This document shows, one piece after another, positions 42,169 to 51,367 of a DNA stretch of 61,800 bases. The stretch spans positions 1-61,800 of the forward strand of contig CAISET010000033.1 of assembly GCA_903884505.1 (NCBI GenBank), read 5' to 3'. Numbering within the stretch: position 1 is the stretch's first letter; each line of letters starts with the position of its first letter. The notes under the pieces are model-generated. The model was not told the DNA's origin and did no database searches. It was given only the letters and a program-made list of their open reading frames with translations. A program made the position numbers and the translations under genes. Source of the DNA: an uncultured Microcaldota archaeon (GTDB taxonomy: Archaea; Micrarchaeota; Micrarchaeia; Burarchaeales; Fermentimicrarchaeaceae).

Positions 42169-44349
42169 ATGATGAAGGTATCGTGGAAGCAGGAGTCGTG
42201 CAATCCCGGCGCCTGCGGATGGTGCACGAGGGTGTGCGCCAAAGGTGCCATTTCAATTAGCGGAGGCGAATGCCATTACTGCGTGCAGTGCGACCCACAG
42301 TACGCCGAGTGCCTGAGGGCGTGCGCACGCGGCGCGCTTTGGGCGGACAAGGAAGGGACGATCAGGGTCGATGCGGACAAATGCGACGGCTGCGGGGCCT
42401 GCGAACGGAGCTGCCATTACAATGGCATTAAGGTGAAGGGCTCAGGGGGCGCGAGGAAAGCGGTGAAATGCGACCCCTGCAAGTCACTCGGGATTGAAAA
42501 GCCTGTTTGCGTGGGATTCTGCCCCCGCAGCGCTCTCACGCTTTTTGAGGCCGGCGAACCAAGACCGCTGGCGGGCGAAAGGGCGTCTGAATTCCAGGAG
42601 CAGGTAGAGCAGCACAGCATCGAATTCGTTGGAGATGGGAAGAGGATACCTGCGATAGCCAGCGGTCCGCATGCGGGGCAGCAGGAGTTGGGGCACGGCG
42701 TTTCATTCAAGGTGCTGCAGCTTCCCAACGGAAAAAGCTTTAAGGTCCTCCAGGAGTACGGGCGCGTGACGATAGGCGAGCTGCAGGGAGTTGGAAAGTG
42801 CTACGTGGTCTCGTTTCCGAAGCTCTTCGCCTTCGATTGGCATCTTGCGGCCCAGGTCAAGGGGCTTGTGATAAAGAGGCTCTCGTCTTCGTCCCTTGCG
42901 GCGCTCGCAGCGCCGGCGAGGTATTTCGATGCCAGCCCGAGGAAGGCAAGGCTTGCCGAAGTGAAGAGGATTGCGCTTGAGTTTTGCAACAGGGTCGCGC
43001 CAGCGCTCGAACCCGAGAGGAAGGATGCGATAGCTGAGATTGTGGCTGTGGACATAGCGGGCTTCGGGCCCATAGAGTTCCTGTGGGCGCAGGACAAGGA
43101 CAATCTGGAAGAGATAGAGGTCAACCATCCGCTTGAAGAGATAAGGGTGTATCACAAGAAGCATGGGCGGTGCCTGACGAACCTTGCGTTCCGCGGGGAG
43201 AAGGCGTTCAGGAAGACTGTGAACAAGATACTGTGGGATATTGGAAAGACGCTGGACGCTTCGCATTCTTCGGTCGACGCGCAGCTCCCTGATGGCTCAC
43301 GGCTGCACGCCCAAGTTTCGCCTTCCGCCCTCTCCGGAGCCATGCTGAGCGTGAGGATGCAGGCGCGCGAGCCTTGGACAATTACAAAACTGATCAGCAA
43401 CGGGACGCTTTCTGCGGAGATGGCCGCATACATCTGGATGGCCATAGAGATGAGGAAGGCGCAGATTGTCATCGCAGGGCCACCGGCGGCCGGCAAGAGC
43501 ACGCTGCTGTCCGCGCTGCTCGCGTTCCAGCCGAAGGGCGAGAAGGTCATTTCTATTGAGGAGGAGATTAGCGAGCTGCGCTTTTACAAGAACTTCACCG
43601 ACTGGCTGCCCCTCAGCGGAGTCGTGAAGTCGCGGAAGGAGGATGCGGGAAGGGCAGGAAGGGAAACGACGAACGTCCAGACCTGCATCGACCAGGTGAA
43701 GAACTCCCTGCGCTCAAGGCCGGACAGGATAGTGCTGGGCGAGCTGAGGGCTGAGGAGGCGCAGGAGTTGTTCGCCGGCGCAAACCTCGGGATACCGTTC
43801 CTTACTACTCTCCATGCGAACGAGTTCGGGACTGCGATAATAAAGAGGCTGAGGAGCCCGCCGATGAACGTGCCGGTGGACACGGTGTCGATGCTGGACA
43901 TTGTAGTGACGCTCTCCACGGATGCGGAGAAGAAGAGGAGGGTGATGCAACTCAGCGAGATCTGCTGGAAGAGCAGGGGGAATATGCCGCCGGAGGTAAG
44001 CAATTCGCTGGAGAGAGGGAAGCTCGAAGGGCTGCTCGGCAAGGTGTGGGAGGAAGGGGGCGAGGCGGCCTATGTTAATAATCTCTGGAGCTTCGACCCG
44101 GGCACGAAGGAATTTGAGAAAAACCTTGAGTCGAGAGCCAGAATCATCTCCGAGTTTGCGCGGCATTTCGCCATGGGTGAGAAGGAGGCGAGGGACGAGC
44201 TCAGGCGTAGGGCTGACGTGCTGGAAGCGCTGGCAAAGGGAGGAACCGTTAGTTTTGAGGCCGTCGGGAATGCGCTCCACGAGTACAGCACGACACCACA
44301 GGATAAGCGCAGGCTTTTTATCGCCCGCGCAGGCAGGGTGTGGAAATGA
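42169..44349 (+). CDS. Ferredoxin-domain fused VirB11/CpaF-type secretion ATPase
   Basis: A 726-residue protein. Residues 1-130 hold about 20 cysteines: CNPGACGWCTRVC and CHYCVQC, then the classical CDGCGACERSC and, after it, CDPC and CVGFCP. These are the spacings of several [4Fe-4S] clusters, as in HycB/NapF-like ferredoxins. After a linker region, residues 250-726 form a GspE/VirB11 hexameric ATPase: Walker A GPPAAGKST near 440, an acidic VISIEEE, PDRIVLGELRAEEA (Walker B), and TTLHANE (His box). The ATPase should power pilus assembly, and the iron-sulfur part may make it redox-responsive. Confidence 0.88.
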   Translation: MMKVSWKQESCNPGACGWCTRVCAKGAISISGGECHYCVQCDPQYAECLRACARGALWADKEGTIRVDADKCDGCGACERSCHYNGIKVKGSGGARKAVKCDPCKSLGIEKPVCVGFCPRSALTLFEAGEPRPLAGERASEFQEQVEQHSIEFVGDGKRIPAIASGPHAGQQELGHGVSFKVLQLPNGKSFKVLQEYGRVTIGELQGVGKCYVVSFPKLFAFDWHLAAQVKGLVIKRLSSSSLAALAAPARYFDASPRKARLAEVKRIALEFCNRVAPALEPERKDAIAEIVAVDIAGFGPIEFLWAQDKDNLEEIEVNHPLEEIRVYHKKHGRCLTNLAFRGEKAFRKTVNKILWDIGKTLDASHSSVDAQLPDGSRLHAQVSPSALSGAMLSVRMQAREPWTITKLISNGTLSAEMAAYIWMAIEMRKAQIVIAGPPAAGKSTLLSALLAFQPKGEKVISIEEEISELRFYKNFTDWLPLSGVVKSRKEDAGRAGRETTNVQTCIDQVKNSLRSRPDRIVLGELRAEEAQELFAGANLGIPFLTTLHANEFGTAIIKRLRSPPMNVPVDTVSMLDIVVTLSTDAEKKRRVMQLSEICWKSRGNMPPEVSNSLERGKLEGLLGKVWEEGGEAAYVNNLWSFDPGTKEFEKNLESRARIISEFARHFAMGEKEARDELRRRADVLEALAKGGTVSFEAVGNALHEYSTTPQDKRRLFIARAGRVWK

Positions 44350-45206
44350 GGTTGGAGGAGCAGCTCGCAAGGGTTTGGTTGCGCGCATTCACGGCCATAG
44401 GACTAGACCCAAGAAGGTTCATCAGGTGCGATGCTGGGACGCGGGAAAAGGTTGCCTATGCGGGACTTGATCTGACGCCCTCGGAGTATGCAGCCCTCGC
44501 ATTTGGTAATGGTATTAGCGCGCTCGTGCTGCTCATGGCCATAGGGCTCGCGCTTGCAGTTAGCTTCCAGTTCCCGCTCACCTACGCCGCGGTGCTTTCG
44601 GTTGCTGCCTTTGCCTTTGCAGTTGTTGCATCTGCACAGTATGTGGAGTTCCTGGCGGCAAGCAGGGCGAGGGACGTGGATTTGAACATACTCACCTCGG
44701 CGAGGCATATGCTCGCTGCGTTGAAAAGTGGCGTGCCCCTCTATGATGCGGCGGCGGCCGTTGCTAAGAACGACTACGGGGCGGTTTCGGAGCTCTTCAG
44801 CGAGGCACTCGTGAGGATTAGGGAGGGAGATGATGTTGATGCGGCATTCAGGAGCGTTGCCGCACGCACCCAGTCCGTATCGTTCAAGAGGTTTAGTGCA
44901 GCCATCGGCTACGCCATGGGCCACGGCACGAAGCTGGAGTTGGTGCTAGAGGATTTCGCGCGGCAAATGGAAGCCAGGCAGAGGCATGAGGTTTCGATGT
45001 TCTCGGCGGAGGCAACTAAACTCGGGTTGCTGTCCGTCACGCTGACGGGCATACTACCGGGGATGTTGGTGTTCATCATATCGCAGGCGCAGATAATCGG
45101 CAACATGAGGATAGGGATTGCGCTCCTGCTGCCAATCTATGCCGCATTCCTTCTCGTAAAGTATTTCCTGCTTAACAGGTTGATGAAGGCCACGCCCGGT
45201 GTGTAG
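44346..45206 (+). CDS. TadB/GspF-like pilus platform protein 1
   Basis: About 286 residues. An N-terminal cytoplasmic stretch and two membrane helices (about 55-98) are followed by the T2SSF helical domain (LNILTSARHMLAALKSGVPL) and two C-terminal helices. It is the inner-membrane platform that pairs with the secretion ATPase. Its start overlaps the ATPase stop (ATGA). A paralogue follows immediately, as in Tad and archaeal pilus loci. Confidence 0.85.
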   Translation: MRLEEQLARVWLRAFTAIGLDPRRFIRCDAGTREKVAYAGLDLTPSEYAALAFGNGISALVLLMAIGLALAVSFQFPLTYAAVLSVAAFAFAVVASAQYVEFLAASRARDVDLNILTSARHMLAALKSGVPLYDAAAAVAKNDYGAVSELFSEALVRIREGDDVDAAFRSVAARTQSVSFKRFSAAIGYAMGHGTKLELVLEDFARQMEARQRHEVSMFSAEATKLGLLSVTLTGILPGMLVFIISQAQIIGNMRIGIALLLPIYAAFLLVKYFLLNRLMKATPGV

Positions 45207-46163
45207 ATGGAGATGAGGACGCTGGTGGCAGAGGTCGCGCGGAAGGCGAGGCTTCCCGAGTGGAGGATGTTCGCACTTATGGCTGCTGCCAACGCCAGGC
45301 CTCTCGATGTACTCGGTAATGGGATAGGCGCACGGGAATGGACCACGCTGATGGTCACTGGGACGCTGACCAGCTTCATCGCGCTTCTCGTCCCCACATA
45401 TGTGGTAACGAATTCGCCGGAACTCGCGCTGCTGTTCGCCACTATAACCGCGCTACTCCTCGGCTACGCACTATTCATGTTGCCGTCCCTGCTTGCCGCG
45501 CGGAGAAGCGAGGAGATGGAGAGGGCCCTGCCGGGATTCCTCTCAGCCCTCGTGTCGGTTTATTCCACAACGAGGAATATGCGCACTGCGCTGATTGAGA
45601 CCGCGGATGCCGACCACGGGGCAGTTTCGAGAGAGTTAAGGCAGGCAGTGACGCACTATGAGCTCACCGGGGATGAGGGCGAGGCGTTCAGGAGGCTGAC
45701 GAACGGCGTGCAGAAGAAGAACGTGAAGGCTGCTTTCGAACTCGTATCCGCATCGCTGGCGACCGGAATAGACGTTTCGGATTCCCTAAACCTGCTTGCG
45801 AAGGGCGTATCCGCTTCGTTGGAGGCGCAGGACGACAAGAACGCGAAGACCGGGATAATGACCTGGTCAATGGTTTCTGCTTCGGCGTTCTTCTTCCCGT
45901 TCATAGCTGCCATTGGGTATGATGCGCTGCTCATGCTTGAGAAGCTGAATGGCGCTCCGCTCTACGCGGATTCGGAAAAGGGCTTGCTGCTCTTTACGCT
46001 TGCTGCCTATGCGCTGCTGAGCGTGGCGCAGGACGCGATGTTCATCGGGAGCGTGCGCAGCAACTCGATTGCGCGGGGAATGGCTGCATACTTCCCCCTT
46101 CTGGCTTTCATCGCGATGCTCGTGATGGCCGTTGTCGTAAGAATGGGTGGGGTACTGCTGTGA
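45207..46163 (+). CDS. TadC/GspF-like pilus platform protein 2
   Basis: A 318-residue protein. Helices lie near 48-92, the T2SSF domain follows (MERALPGFLSALVSVYSTTR), and three hydrophobic segments lie near 210-318. It begins immediately after the stop of platform protein 1. The two probably form a heteromeric platform for the VirB11/CpaF-like ATPase. Confidence 0.85.
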   Translation: MEMRTLVAEVARKARLPEWRMFALMAAANARPLDVLGNGIGAREWTTLMVTGTLTSFIALLVPTYVVTNSPELALLFATITALLLGYALFMLPSLLAARRSEEMERALPGFLSALVSVYSTTRNMRTALIETADADHGAVSRELRQAVTHYELTGDEGEAFRRLTNGVQKKNVKAAFELVSASLATGIDVSDSLNLLAKGVSASLEAQDDKNAKTGIMTWSMVSASAFFFPFIAAIGYDALLMLEKLNGAPLYADSEKGLLLFTLAAYALLSVAQDAMFIGSVRSNSIARGMAAYFPLLAFIAMLVMAVVVRMGGVLL

Positions 46164-46172
46164 GGTGATGGG

Positions 46173-46460
46173 ATGGTGCTGGAAGATGTTGCATTTGATG
46201 CTCGGGCAGTCTTTGGCGTCGCGGCACTCGCGCTTGCCGCGCTGATAATGTTCTGGCTCTACCACAACAGGGAGAAGGCGAAACTTGTGCTGGCCAATAA
46301 CGAGCTGAGGAAGCAGATAACGATTCTACAGACGGAGGAGGCTGAGTTCCGTGAGAAGGATTACAGGCCACTTGTTGCGGAGAAGGAGAAGCTGAAGACT
46401 AAGGTTGGGGAACTCGAGGACGACGCGATAGAGCTGAAGAAGGGTGGAAAGCGTGCTTGA
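46173..46460 (+). CDS. Membrane-anchored coiled-coil protein
   Basis: A 95-residue protein with one membrane helix (about 12-29) and a long charged coiled coil (KLVLANNELRKQITILQTEE). The topology resembles small bitopic assembly factors. Its last 17 bases overlap the primase gene. No family was recognised. Confidence 0.7.
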   Translation: MVLEDVAFDARAVFGVAALALAALIMFWLYHNREKAKLVLANNELRKQITILQTEEAEFREKDYRPLVAEKEKLKTKVGELEDDAIELKKGGKRA

Positions 46461-48051
46461 ACCAAAAAAGGCCACGCAACGGGCATACTTCAGCATGATT
46501 GAGACAGCGTGCTCACTGAAAAAGCCCGTGATAATAGATACGGACTCATTGCAGGCGAAGAAGGAAAAAAGGGATACATGGGTGGGAAATGACTCGACTT
46601 ACGTTTTGGCGGAGAAGAAGAGGAATGCGAATGCTGTCGGGAGGATGAGGATTTCGCATGACTATTCACCTAACGTCATAGAGATTTGGGGCGACGTGGA
46701 CGCAAATAAGAAGATGAAAACTAGGCAGGAGGTATGCGCTCACTTCAAGGAACTGCATGAAGCGACAATGAGATGGATTGATGCACACCTAAAGATGGGG
46801 ATTCCAGAGGACTGTGTTTATGTCGTATCGTCTGGCTTCGGGTTTCACACGCACGTATTTATCGAAGGAATAGGGAGCTTTGAAGAATACCAGGATGTGG
46901 TGCAGGCGCTCTTCGAAAAATCGGGGCTTCCGAACTCGAAAGGTTTGGGAGAGCGAATGAGCGACAAGGTTGTTTATGGGATAGACCTGAACAGGATTAA
47001 AGCCTCGAACACGAAGCTGAGGGACGTCGGGGGAGCAAACGAGAAGTATGAGGATGGGACGGTGCACTATGCCTCGGCTCTCACCGTGAAGGAATTTAGG
47101 GACCTGAAAGCTTATCCTTACGTTTCGAACCCGGCGGATGTTCGCTACCCAAATCTCACAGTTTGGAAAATGCCTCGTGGGTGGACTGCCAATAACGTTG
47201 TGGGCGCGACACGACCTTCTTCGCAGCCTGTGAGTGGGAAGTTAGCTGACTATCCATGCCTACGTGCCATACTGAATGCGCGCGAAACGAGCAATGAAGC
47301 CCGTCTCTGGCTCGTCATGGCGCTCAAGAATAAGCTCAAGATGGGTGAGGGGGAGTGCACGCAGCTCCTCTGCTCGAATGCGAAGTGGGAGGACTTGGTA
47401 ACGGATTCGAAAGGCTCGATGGGGACGCCGTACCACGTGCACAAGATATACTCGAAGAAGAACGCTGATGGGCGGGATGCGTACGGCAAGCCTCCGAAGA
47501 AGGCGAACCTTGTGGCGGAGGGGTATTGCAAACCAGGCGTGTGCGGTAGGTGCAAGCTCTACAAAAGGGCTGAAGAGGAGGGTGAGAGGTACGCGATTGC
47601 AGAGAGCGGGCACGAAACGAAGGAGGGGAACGGCAAGGAGAGAAGGCTGATTGAAATTCTTGAAGGGAATGGGAAGGACGGAAAGGTTGAGATAGACCCT
47701 GTGCTCCTGCCGACCGATGAGCTCGAGCTGTTCCCACCCTGCATCCGCCATGTGCTGAAGAGCGTGCCGGAGAAGGCGGCAGCGGCGAGGCAGGTGCCAA
47801 TGATAGTCACGCAGTTCTGCGTGAACGCGGGCCTGCCCGACGAAATGGTACATAGGCTCCTGAAGCCGCGCTCGAATTATGATGAAACGCTAACACAGCA
47901 GAAGATAAACAAGACTCGGGCTGAGAGGCTCAGCTGCTACTCCTGCGAAAAGCTTGCGACCATGCACCTCTGTTGGAGGAACGCGATATGCAAGACGCTG
48001 GAGACGCCGAACCCGGTGGGGTATTACAGAAAGGTGAGACGCTATGTGTAA
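46444..48051 (+). CDS. Archaeo-eukaryotic primase with PriL-like iron-sulfur C terminus
   Basis: A 535-residue protein. The AEP core has the metal-binding GDVDAN near residue 82, the S-x-G-x-G-x-H motif SSGFGFHTHVFI near 130, and VVYGIDLNRIKASN. The C-terminal 115 residues read like the PriL iron-sulfur domain (PPCIRHVLKSVP, then LSCYSCEKLATMHLC and C). A C-rich insert (CKPGVCGRCKLY) lies near 360. Such PriS-PriL fusions occur on archaeal plasmids. Placement inside a pilus operon suggests it primes transferred strands, although it could serve general replication. Confidence 0.82.
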   Translation: MESVLEPKKATQRAYFSMIETACSLKKPVIIDTDSLQAKKEKRDTWVGNDSTYVLAEKKRNANAVGRMRISHDYSPNVIEIWGDVDANKKMKTRQEVCAHFKELHEATMRWIDAHLKMGIPEDCVYVVSSGFGFHTHVFIEGIGSFEEYQDVVQALFEKSGLPNSKGLGERMSDKVVYGIDLNRIKASNTKLRDVGGANEKYEDGTVHYASALTVKEFRDLKAYPYVSNPADVRYPNLTVWKMPRGWTANNVVGATRPSSQPVSGKLADYPCLRAILNARETSNEARLWLVMALKNKLKMGEGECTQLLCSNAKWEDLVTDSKGSMGTPYHVHKIYSKKNADGRDAYGKPPKKANLVAEGYCKPGVCGRCKLYKRAEEEGERYAIAESGHETKEGNGKERRLIEILEGNGKDGKVEIDPVLLPTDELELFPPCIRHVLKSVPEKAAAARQVPMIVTQFCVNAGLPDEMVHRLLKPRSNYDETLTQQKINKTRAERLSCYSCEKLATMHLCWRNAICKTLETPNPVGYYRKVRRYV

Positions 48052-48063
48052 CGAGGTGGTCGG

Positions 48064-48318
48064 ATGAAGATGAGTGGAACTAGGAAAGGGCAGAGCGCCA
48101 TTGAGGTGATGCTCCTATTGGCGCTGGTGCTGCTCGTGGTAGCGGGAGTGTACTCGCTGGTTACCGGCACGAAGAGCGTCACGCAGGGCAACGTGACAAT
48201 GAACGGGACAAACATGACCGTGCAGCAGGCACTGAACAGCAGCCTGAACGACCTGAGGAATGTGTCCACGATGCCGGAGAAGAATGTGGTGCGGATTGGG
48301 GATGAAGAGGCATGCTGA
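48064..48318 (+). CDS. Class III signal-peptide prepilin 1
   Basis: An 84-residue protein. RKG precedes QSAIEVMLLLALVLLVVAG, with Q at +1 and E at +5 after the cleavage glycine, the canonical archaeal type IV prepilin motif cut by EppA/PibD-type peptidase. The short mature part is Asn/Thr-rich. GAGGTGGTC precedes the ATG, and its stop overlaps the next start. Confidence 0.82.
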   Translation: MKMSGTRKGQSAIEVMLLLALVLLVVAGVYSLVTGTKSVTQGNVTMNGTNMTVQQALNSSLNDLRNVSTMPEKNVVRIGDEEAC

Positions 48319-48725
48319 AAGGGCAGGTAAGCCTTGAGTACATGCTGATCCTCTCAATCGGGCTGCTGCTCTTCGTCTTCAGCATAGTGGCGCTGACGAA
48401 GGGGATTTCCCTAGTGAAGCCGATGGTCTCCAGCGCAGAGCTCGCCAGCTTTGATGACGCGCTCTTCATGGGTGCCGATTCGATGACGCCGGGCGCGCAG
48501 AGGGTTGTACAGGTGGATATACCTGCAGGCACGGGGTTCTCGCGTGTGAACTACTCCGCTGGCTGGAGCACCTATATGGTGGCAGCGGGGGGGCTCAACA
48601 TCACAAGGATGGTGCCGTACAACGTGACGCTCGTCCCCGTAAACCTGACGGCATATGCGGGAACGCAGACGCTCAGGATATATTCGGCGCATGAGGGTGA
48701 GGTAATTGTTGAGAGGCTCTCGTAA
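48312..48725 (+). CDS. Class III signal-peptide prepilin 2
   Basis: A 137-residue protein. MLKG is followed by QVSLEYMLILSIGLLLFVF, an exact Q-x-S-x-E motif. The mature head domain of about 100 residues is beta-rich with Asn-Thr sequons. Probably a structural or major pilin of the archaeal pilus encoded here. Confidence 0.85.
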   Translation: MLKGQVSLEYMLILSIGLLLFVFSIVALTKGISLVKPMVSSAELASFDDALFMGADSMTPGAQRVVQVDIPAGTGFSRVNYSAGWSTYMVAAGGLNITRMVPYNVTLVPVNLTAYAGTQTLRIYSAHEGEVIVERLS

Positions 48726-49128
48726 AGGGATTGTATCGATGCAGTTCCTCTTCATCGCCCTAATCTGGATGCTGGTGACCGCGGCGCTCCTGTTCCTTGC
48801 CGTCGGGCTGAAGCAGACGGAAGGGAAGAGCGCAGTGAAGGTGGAAGGGCTTATGATCGCGTACAGGCTTGAGAGGGCAGTGGATTCCTTCAGCAGGAAC
48901 CTGTGTTATGATGCAGGATGCGAGTCAAGGGTGGTGCTTCCGGGAACCATCAGGACTCGGGACTCCGCAGCGGAGGTAAACTACAGCGTCGCGCTTTCAG
49001 CCAACAGCATTGTTGTCTCACCGGAAGGCTTTGAAAACATCACGATTTACACGCCGAAGGGCATTGGGGGATTTAACGTGACAGTGGAGGAGACGAACGA
49101 CAGCAAAATCGTAATTCTGAGGGGATGA
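48709..49128 (+). CDS. Prepilin-like protein 3 (non-canonical signal)
   Basis: About 139 residues. RGSRKG precedes IVSMQFLFIALIWML: the hydrophobic helix and KG site are kept, but +1 is Ile and +5 is Gln instead of Glu. A TTG start with GAGGT upstream is required to retain the signal. Minor pseudopilins at the tip of related machines can lack Glu5, so a tip role is possible. Confidence 0.68.
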   Translation: MRGSRKGIVSMQFLFIALIWMLVTAALLFLAVGLKQTEGKSAVKVEGLMIAYRLERAVDSFSRNLCYDAGCESRVVLPGTIRTRDSAAEVNYSVALSANSIVVSPEGFENITIYTPKGIGGFNVTVEETNDSKIVILRG

Positions 49129-49484
49129 GCATGTTTGTTCCGGGAGAGGAGATCTACGCGCTTTTCGCGGTTTTCGTAGCACTGACGCTGATGCTCATAA
49201 GCGCGGTTTCGACCACCCGCAGCGTGGAAGGCGCGGGCATAGGAATGAGGATGGACTCGTTGGCCGACAGCTTTGCGGACTCGCTCGTGAAGAGATGCGT
49301 CCTGCAGGATGGAGGCTTCGACCTTGGGCGCCTCGGGAACATGACACTGGAAAATGGCAACCGGGTGGAGGTTGCAGGGCGGGATTACGGCGGGATTCCT
49401 CCTGGCAATGTGAGTATTTATGTTTCGAAAAGGCTTGTGTTCGTGGACGGAGAGCCGACCGTCCTGGTGGTGAGGATGTGGTAA
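49125..49484 (+). CDS. Pilin-like protein 4
   Basis: A 119-residue protein with an N-terminal helix (IYALFAVFVALTLMLISAV) and a small beta-rich head. A PGEE site replaces the usual KGQ. Coupled by overlap (ATGA) to the gene before. Likely a minor component of the same pilus. Confidence 0.62.
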   Translation: MSMFVPGEEIYALFAVFVALTLMLISAVSTTRSVEGAGIGMRMDSLADSFADSLVKRCVLQDGGFDLGRLGNMTLENGNRVEVAGRDYGGIPPGNVSIYVSKRLVFVDGEPTVLVVRMW

Positions 49485-50929
49485 AGAAAATGGGACAGGT
49501 GTCGGTTGAGTTCTACCTACTACTCGCACTGGTGCTGCTCCTACTCGTTGCCGTGGCAGATAATGCGTCAAAGTTCCTCGGCGCGCAGAAGACGGCTTCT
49601 GCTACTATGGAGGAAAAGGTGGGGCAGGGGATTGGCGGTCTTATTGGCTATTACGAGAATGAAAGCTACAATACGTCGTCCGCGAACGGGACGGATGCTG
49701 GGATGGTCAGGCTGACGTGGGGGGCGGGCTCGGCGTATTCCGTGAATGAAAGCGGAGTGCTGCAACTGACCGCGTGGAACGACTACCCGGGTGTTATGAA
49801 CGTCAGCAAGCTCAGAATTAGAATCTATGACCCGGCAGGGATGCAGCTGGAGAGCGCCGGCGGAGAGGCGGATGACATCTCTTTCCCGCTCGCTTATTCA
49901 CTCACTGCGACATTCATGCCGAATGCCACGGGCAATTACACTGCGATAGGAGAAGCGCTAGATCTGGCTGGCCAGCTGTATTACAACAATGAGACGGGCG
50001 GATATTCGAATACCTCCATGCGTTTCGAAGTCTTCGACCCTGCTTCGCCACCCGGCCCTCCGAACTACACCAACCCGAACTTTACTCTGACGGCAACAAG
50101 GAGCGGCGAACAACTTACCTATTCGTCATTTGCTGCGACCCCAACTACGCTATATTCCGTAGCCGGGTGCCAGGACGGCGCTACGATATGCTCCAGTTCC
50201 ATTCGAACTCCGATGTGCAGCACTGGGTCATGCGTGAACGGGCAGATCAACGGCGGCTGGTGTCAGCGTGTTAACGGAGGCCCGTATGTCGGCTGCGTTG
50301 CATTCATCGCCTATTCGGGCAATTGCAATATGTGGGGCCACCAGGCTGGCGCAACGGCGAGGTACATCTCGTCTAATGCGTCATCCTCGTTCAATCTGAC
50401 AATAACAGTAACTAACTCGACCGGCCAGTCCACCGCAGGCACGCTGACAGTCCCAGGCCAGACGGTCGTGCTGAGCGAGGTAAAGGGGAATGCGACACTG
50501 CTCGGCTCCCCGAGCGGCACTAGCTCATACGATCCATCATCAACGAGCGTGCTGGTCGCGCCATACGGCACCTCAAATTGGGTGCTCCGTGACAGGGACA
50601 AGTTCGAGGATTATAAGTTTGCTGAATCGGCGTACTCCACGTTTGCAAGCTTCAACAACGGCAAAAGCTTCAATGGCATGGGGGGAGGCGAGGGCGACAT
50701 CATATTCCAGCAGTGCAGTAACCTCAATAGCAAGTACAACACGCTCCTTTCATCAACAGGCGCGTCCTGCTCAATTTCAGGCAGCGACGTATACTGCCCC
50801 GCCTCATCCTTCGGATATCCTGTCGTGAAGGTGGTCCTCCGTTCCGACTTCTTGGGTGGGGGCATACCCGAATCCAACCCGGAGTATGTAACCTCAAACA
50901 ACGTGACTTTCATGGTCTATACGAATTAG
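49478..50929 (+). CDS. Large class III prepilin / pilus adhesin
   Basis: About 483 residues. KKMG precedes QVSVEFYLLLALVLLLLVA, a canonical class III signal. The head is very large for a pilin (over 430 residues), Ser/Thr/Asn-rich with several cysteines (CQDGATICSS, CSTGSC), suggesting a surface-exposed adhesin on the pilus. GTG 49478 or ATG 49490 may start it. Confidence 0.78.
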   Translation: MVKKMGQVSVEFYLLLALVLLLLVAVADNASKFLGAQKTASATMEEKVGQGIGGLIGYYENESYNTSSANGTDAGMVRLTWGAGSAYSVNESGVLQLTAWNDYPGVMNVSKLRIRIYDPAGMQLESAGGEADDISFPLAYSLTATFMPNATGNYTAIGEALDLAGQLYYNNETGGYSNTSMRFEVFDPASPPGPPNYTNPNFTLTATRSGEQLTYSSFAATPTTLYSVAGCQDGATICSSSIRTPMCSTGSCVNGQINGGWCQRVNGGPYVGCVAFIAYSGNCNMWGHQAGATARYISSNASSSFNLTITVTNSTGQSTAGTLTVPGQTVVLSEVKGNATLLGSPSGTSSYDPSSTSVLVAPYGTSNWVLRDRDKFEDYKFAESAYSTFASFNNGKSFNGMGGGEGDIIFQQCSNLNSKYNTLLSSTGASCSISGSDVYCPASSFGYPVVKVVLRSDFLGGGIPESNPEYVTSNNVTFMVYTN

Positions 50930-50938
50930 GTGCTTTAC

Positions 50939-51367
50939 ATGCGAAAGGGACAGTGGCTAGCATTCGATGCGACGCTCGCGCTCTGCGCCGCGCTTGTACT
51001 GTCTGTAGTGCTCATGCATAATGCCGCATCGCATCCGAGCACGGGGGGAGACTTGGCACTGGAGCGAGCGGGCTACGACCTGGTGAATGCATTTTATATG
51101 GACCCGGCGCTCGGGCAAAGGGTCGCGGCTGCGCTGAAGGTGCGCGGCTATATGAACGAAACTGAGATGGGAGACGTCAACGCGACGCTGGGGCGGTATG
51201 CGCAGCAGCTCGGCGTTAAGCGCGTGGAGATGCAGGTAGGTGGTGGGCAGGCGGTGGTTGCAGGAGCATCAATGCTTCCCGCAACTGAAAAGGCGACATT
51301 CTATGCAACCATCACGCTCAATGGGGGCGCTGAGAATAGGCTTGTGAGGCTGGCATTATGGAAATGA
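50939..51367 (+). CDS. Prepilin-like protein 6 (non-canonical signal)
   Basis: About 142 residues. MRKG precedes QWLAFDATLALCAALVLSV; Gln+1 is kept but Glu5 is replaced by Phe. The mature head is alpha/beta. It overlaps the next gene. Probably a minor pseudopilin. Confidence 0.68.
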   Translation: MRKGQWLAFDATLALCAALVLSVVLMHNAASHPSTGGDLALERAGYDLVNAFYMDPALGQRVAAALKVRGYMNETEMGDVNATLGRYAQQLGVKRVEMQVGGGQAVVAGASMLPATEKATFYATITLNGGAENRLVRLALWK

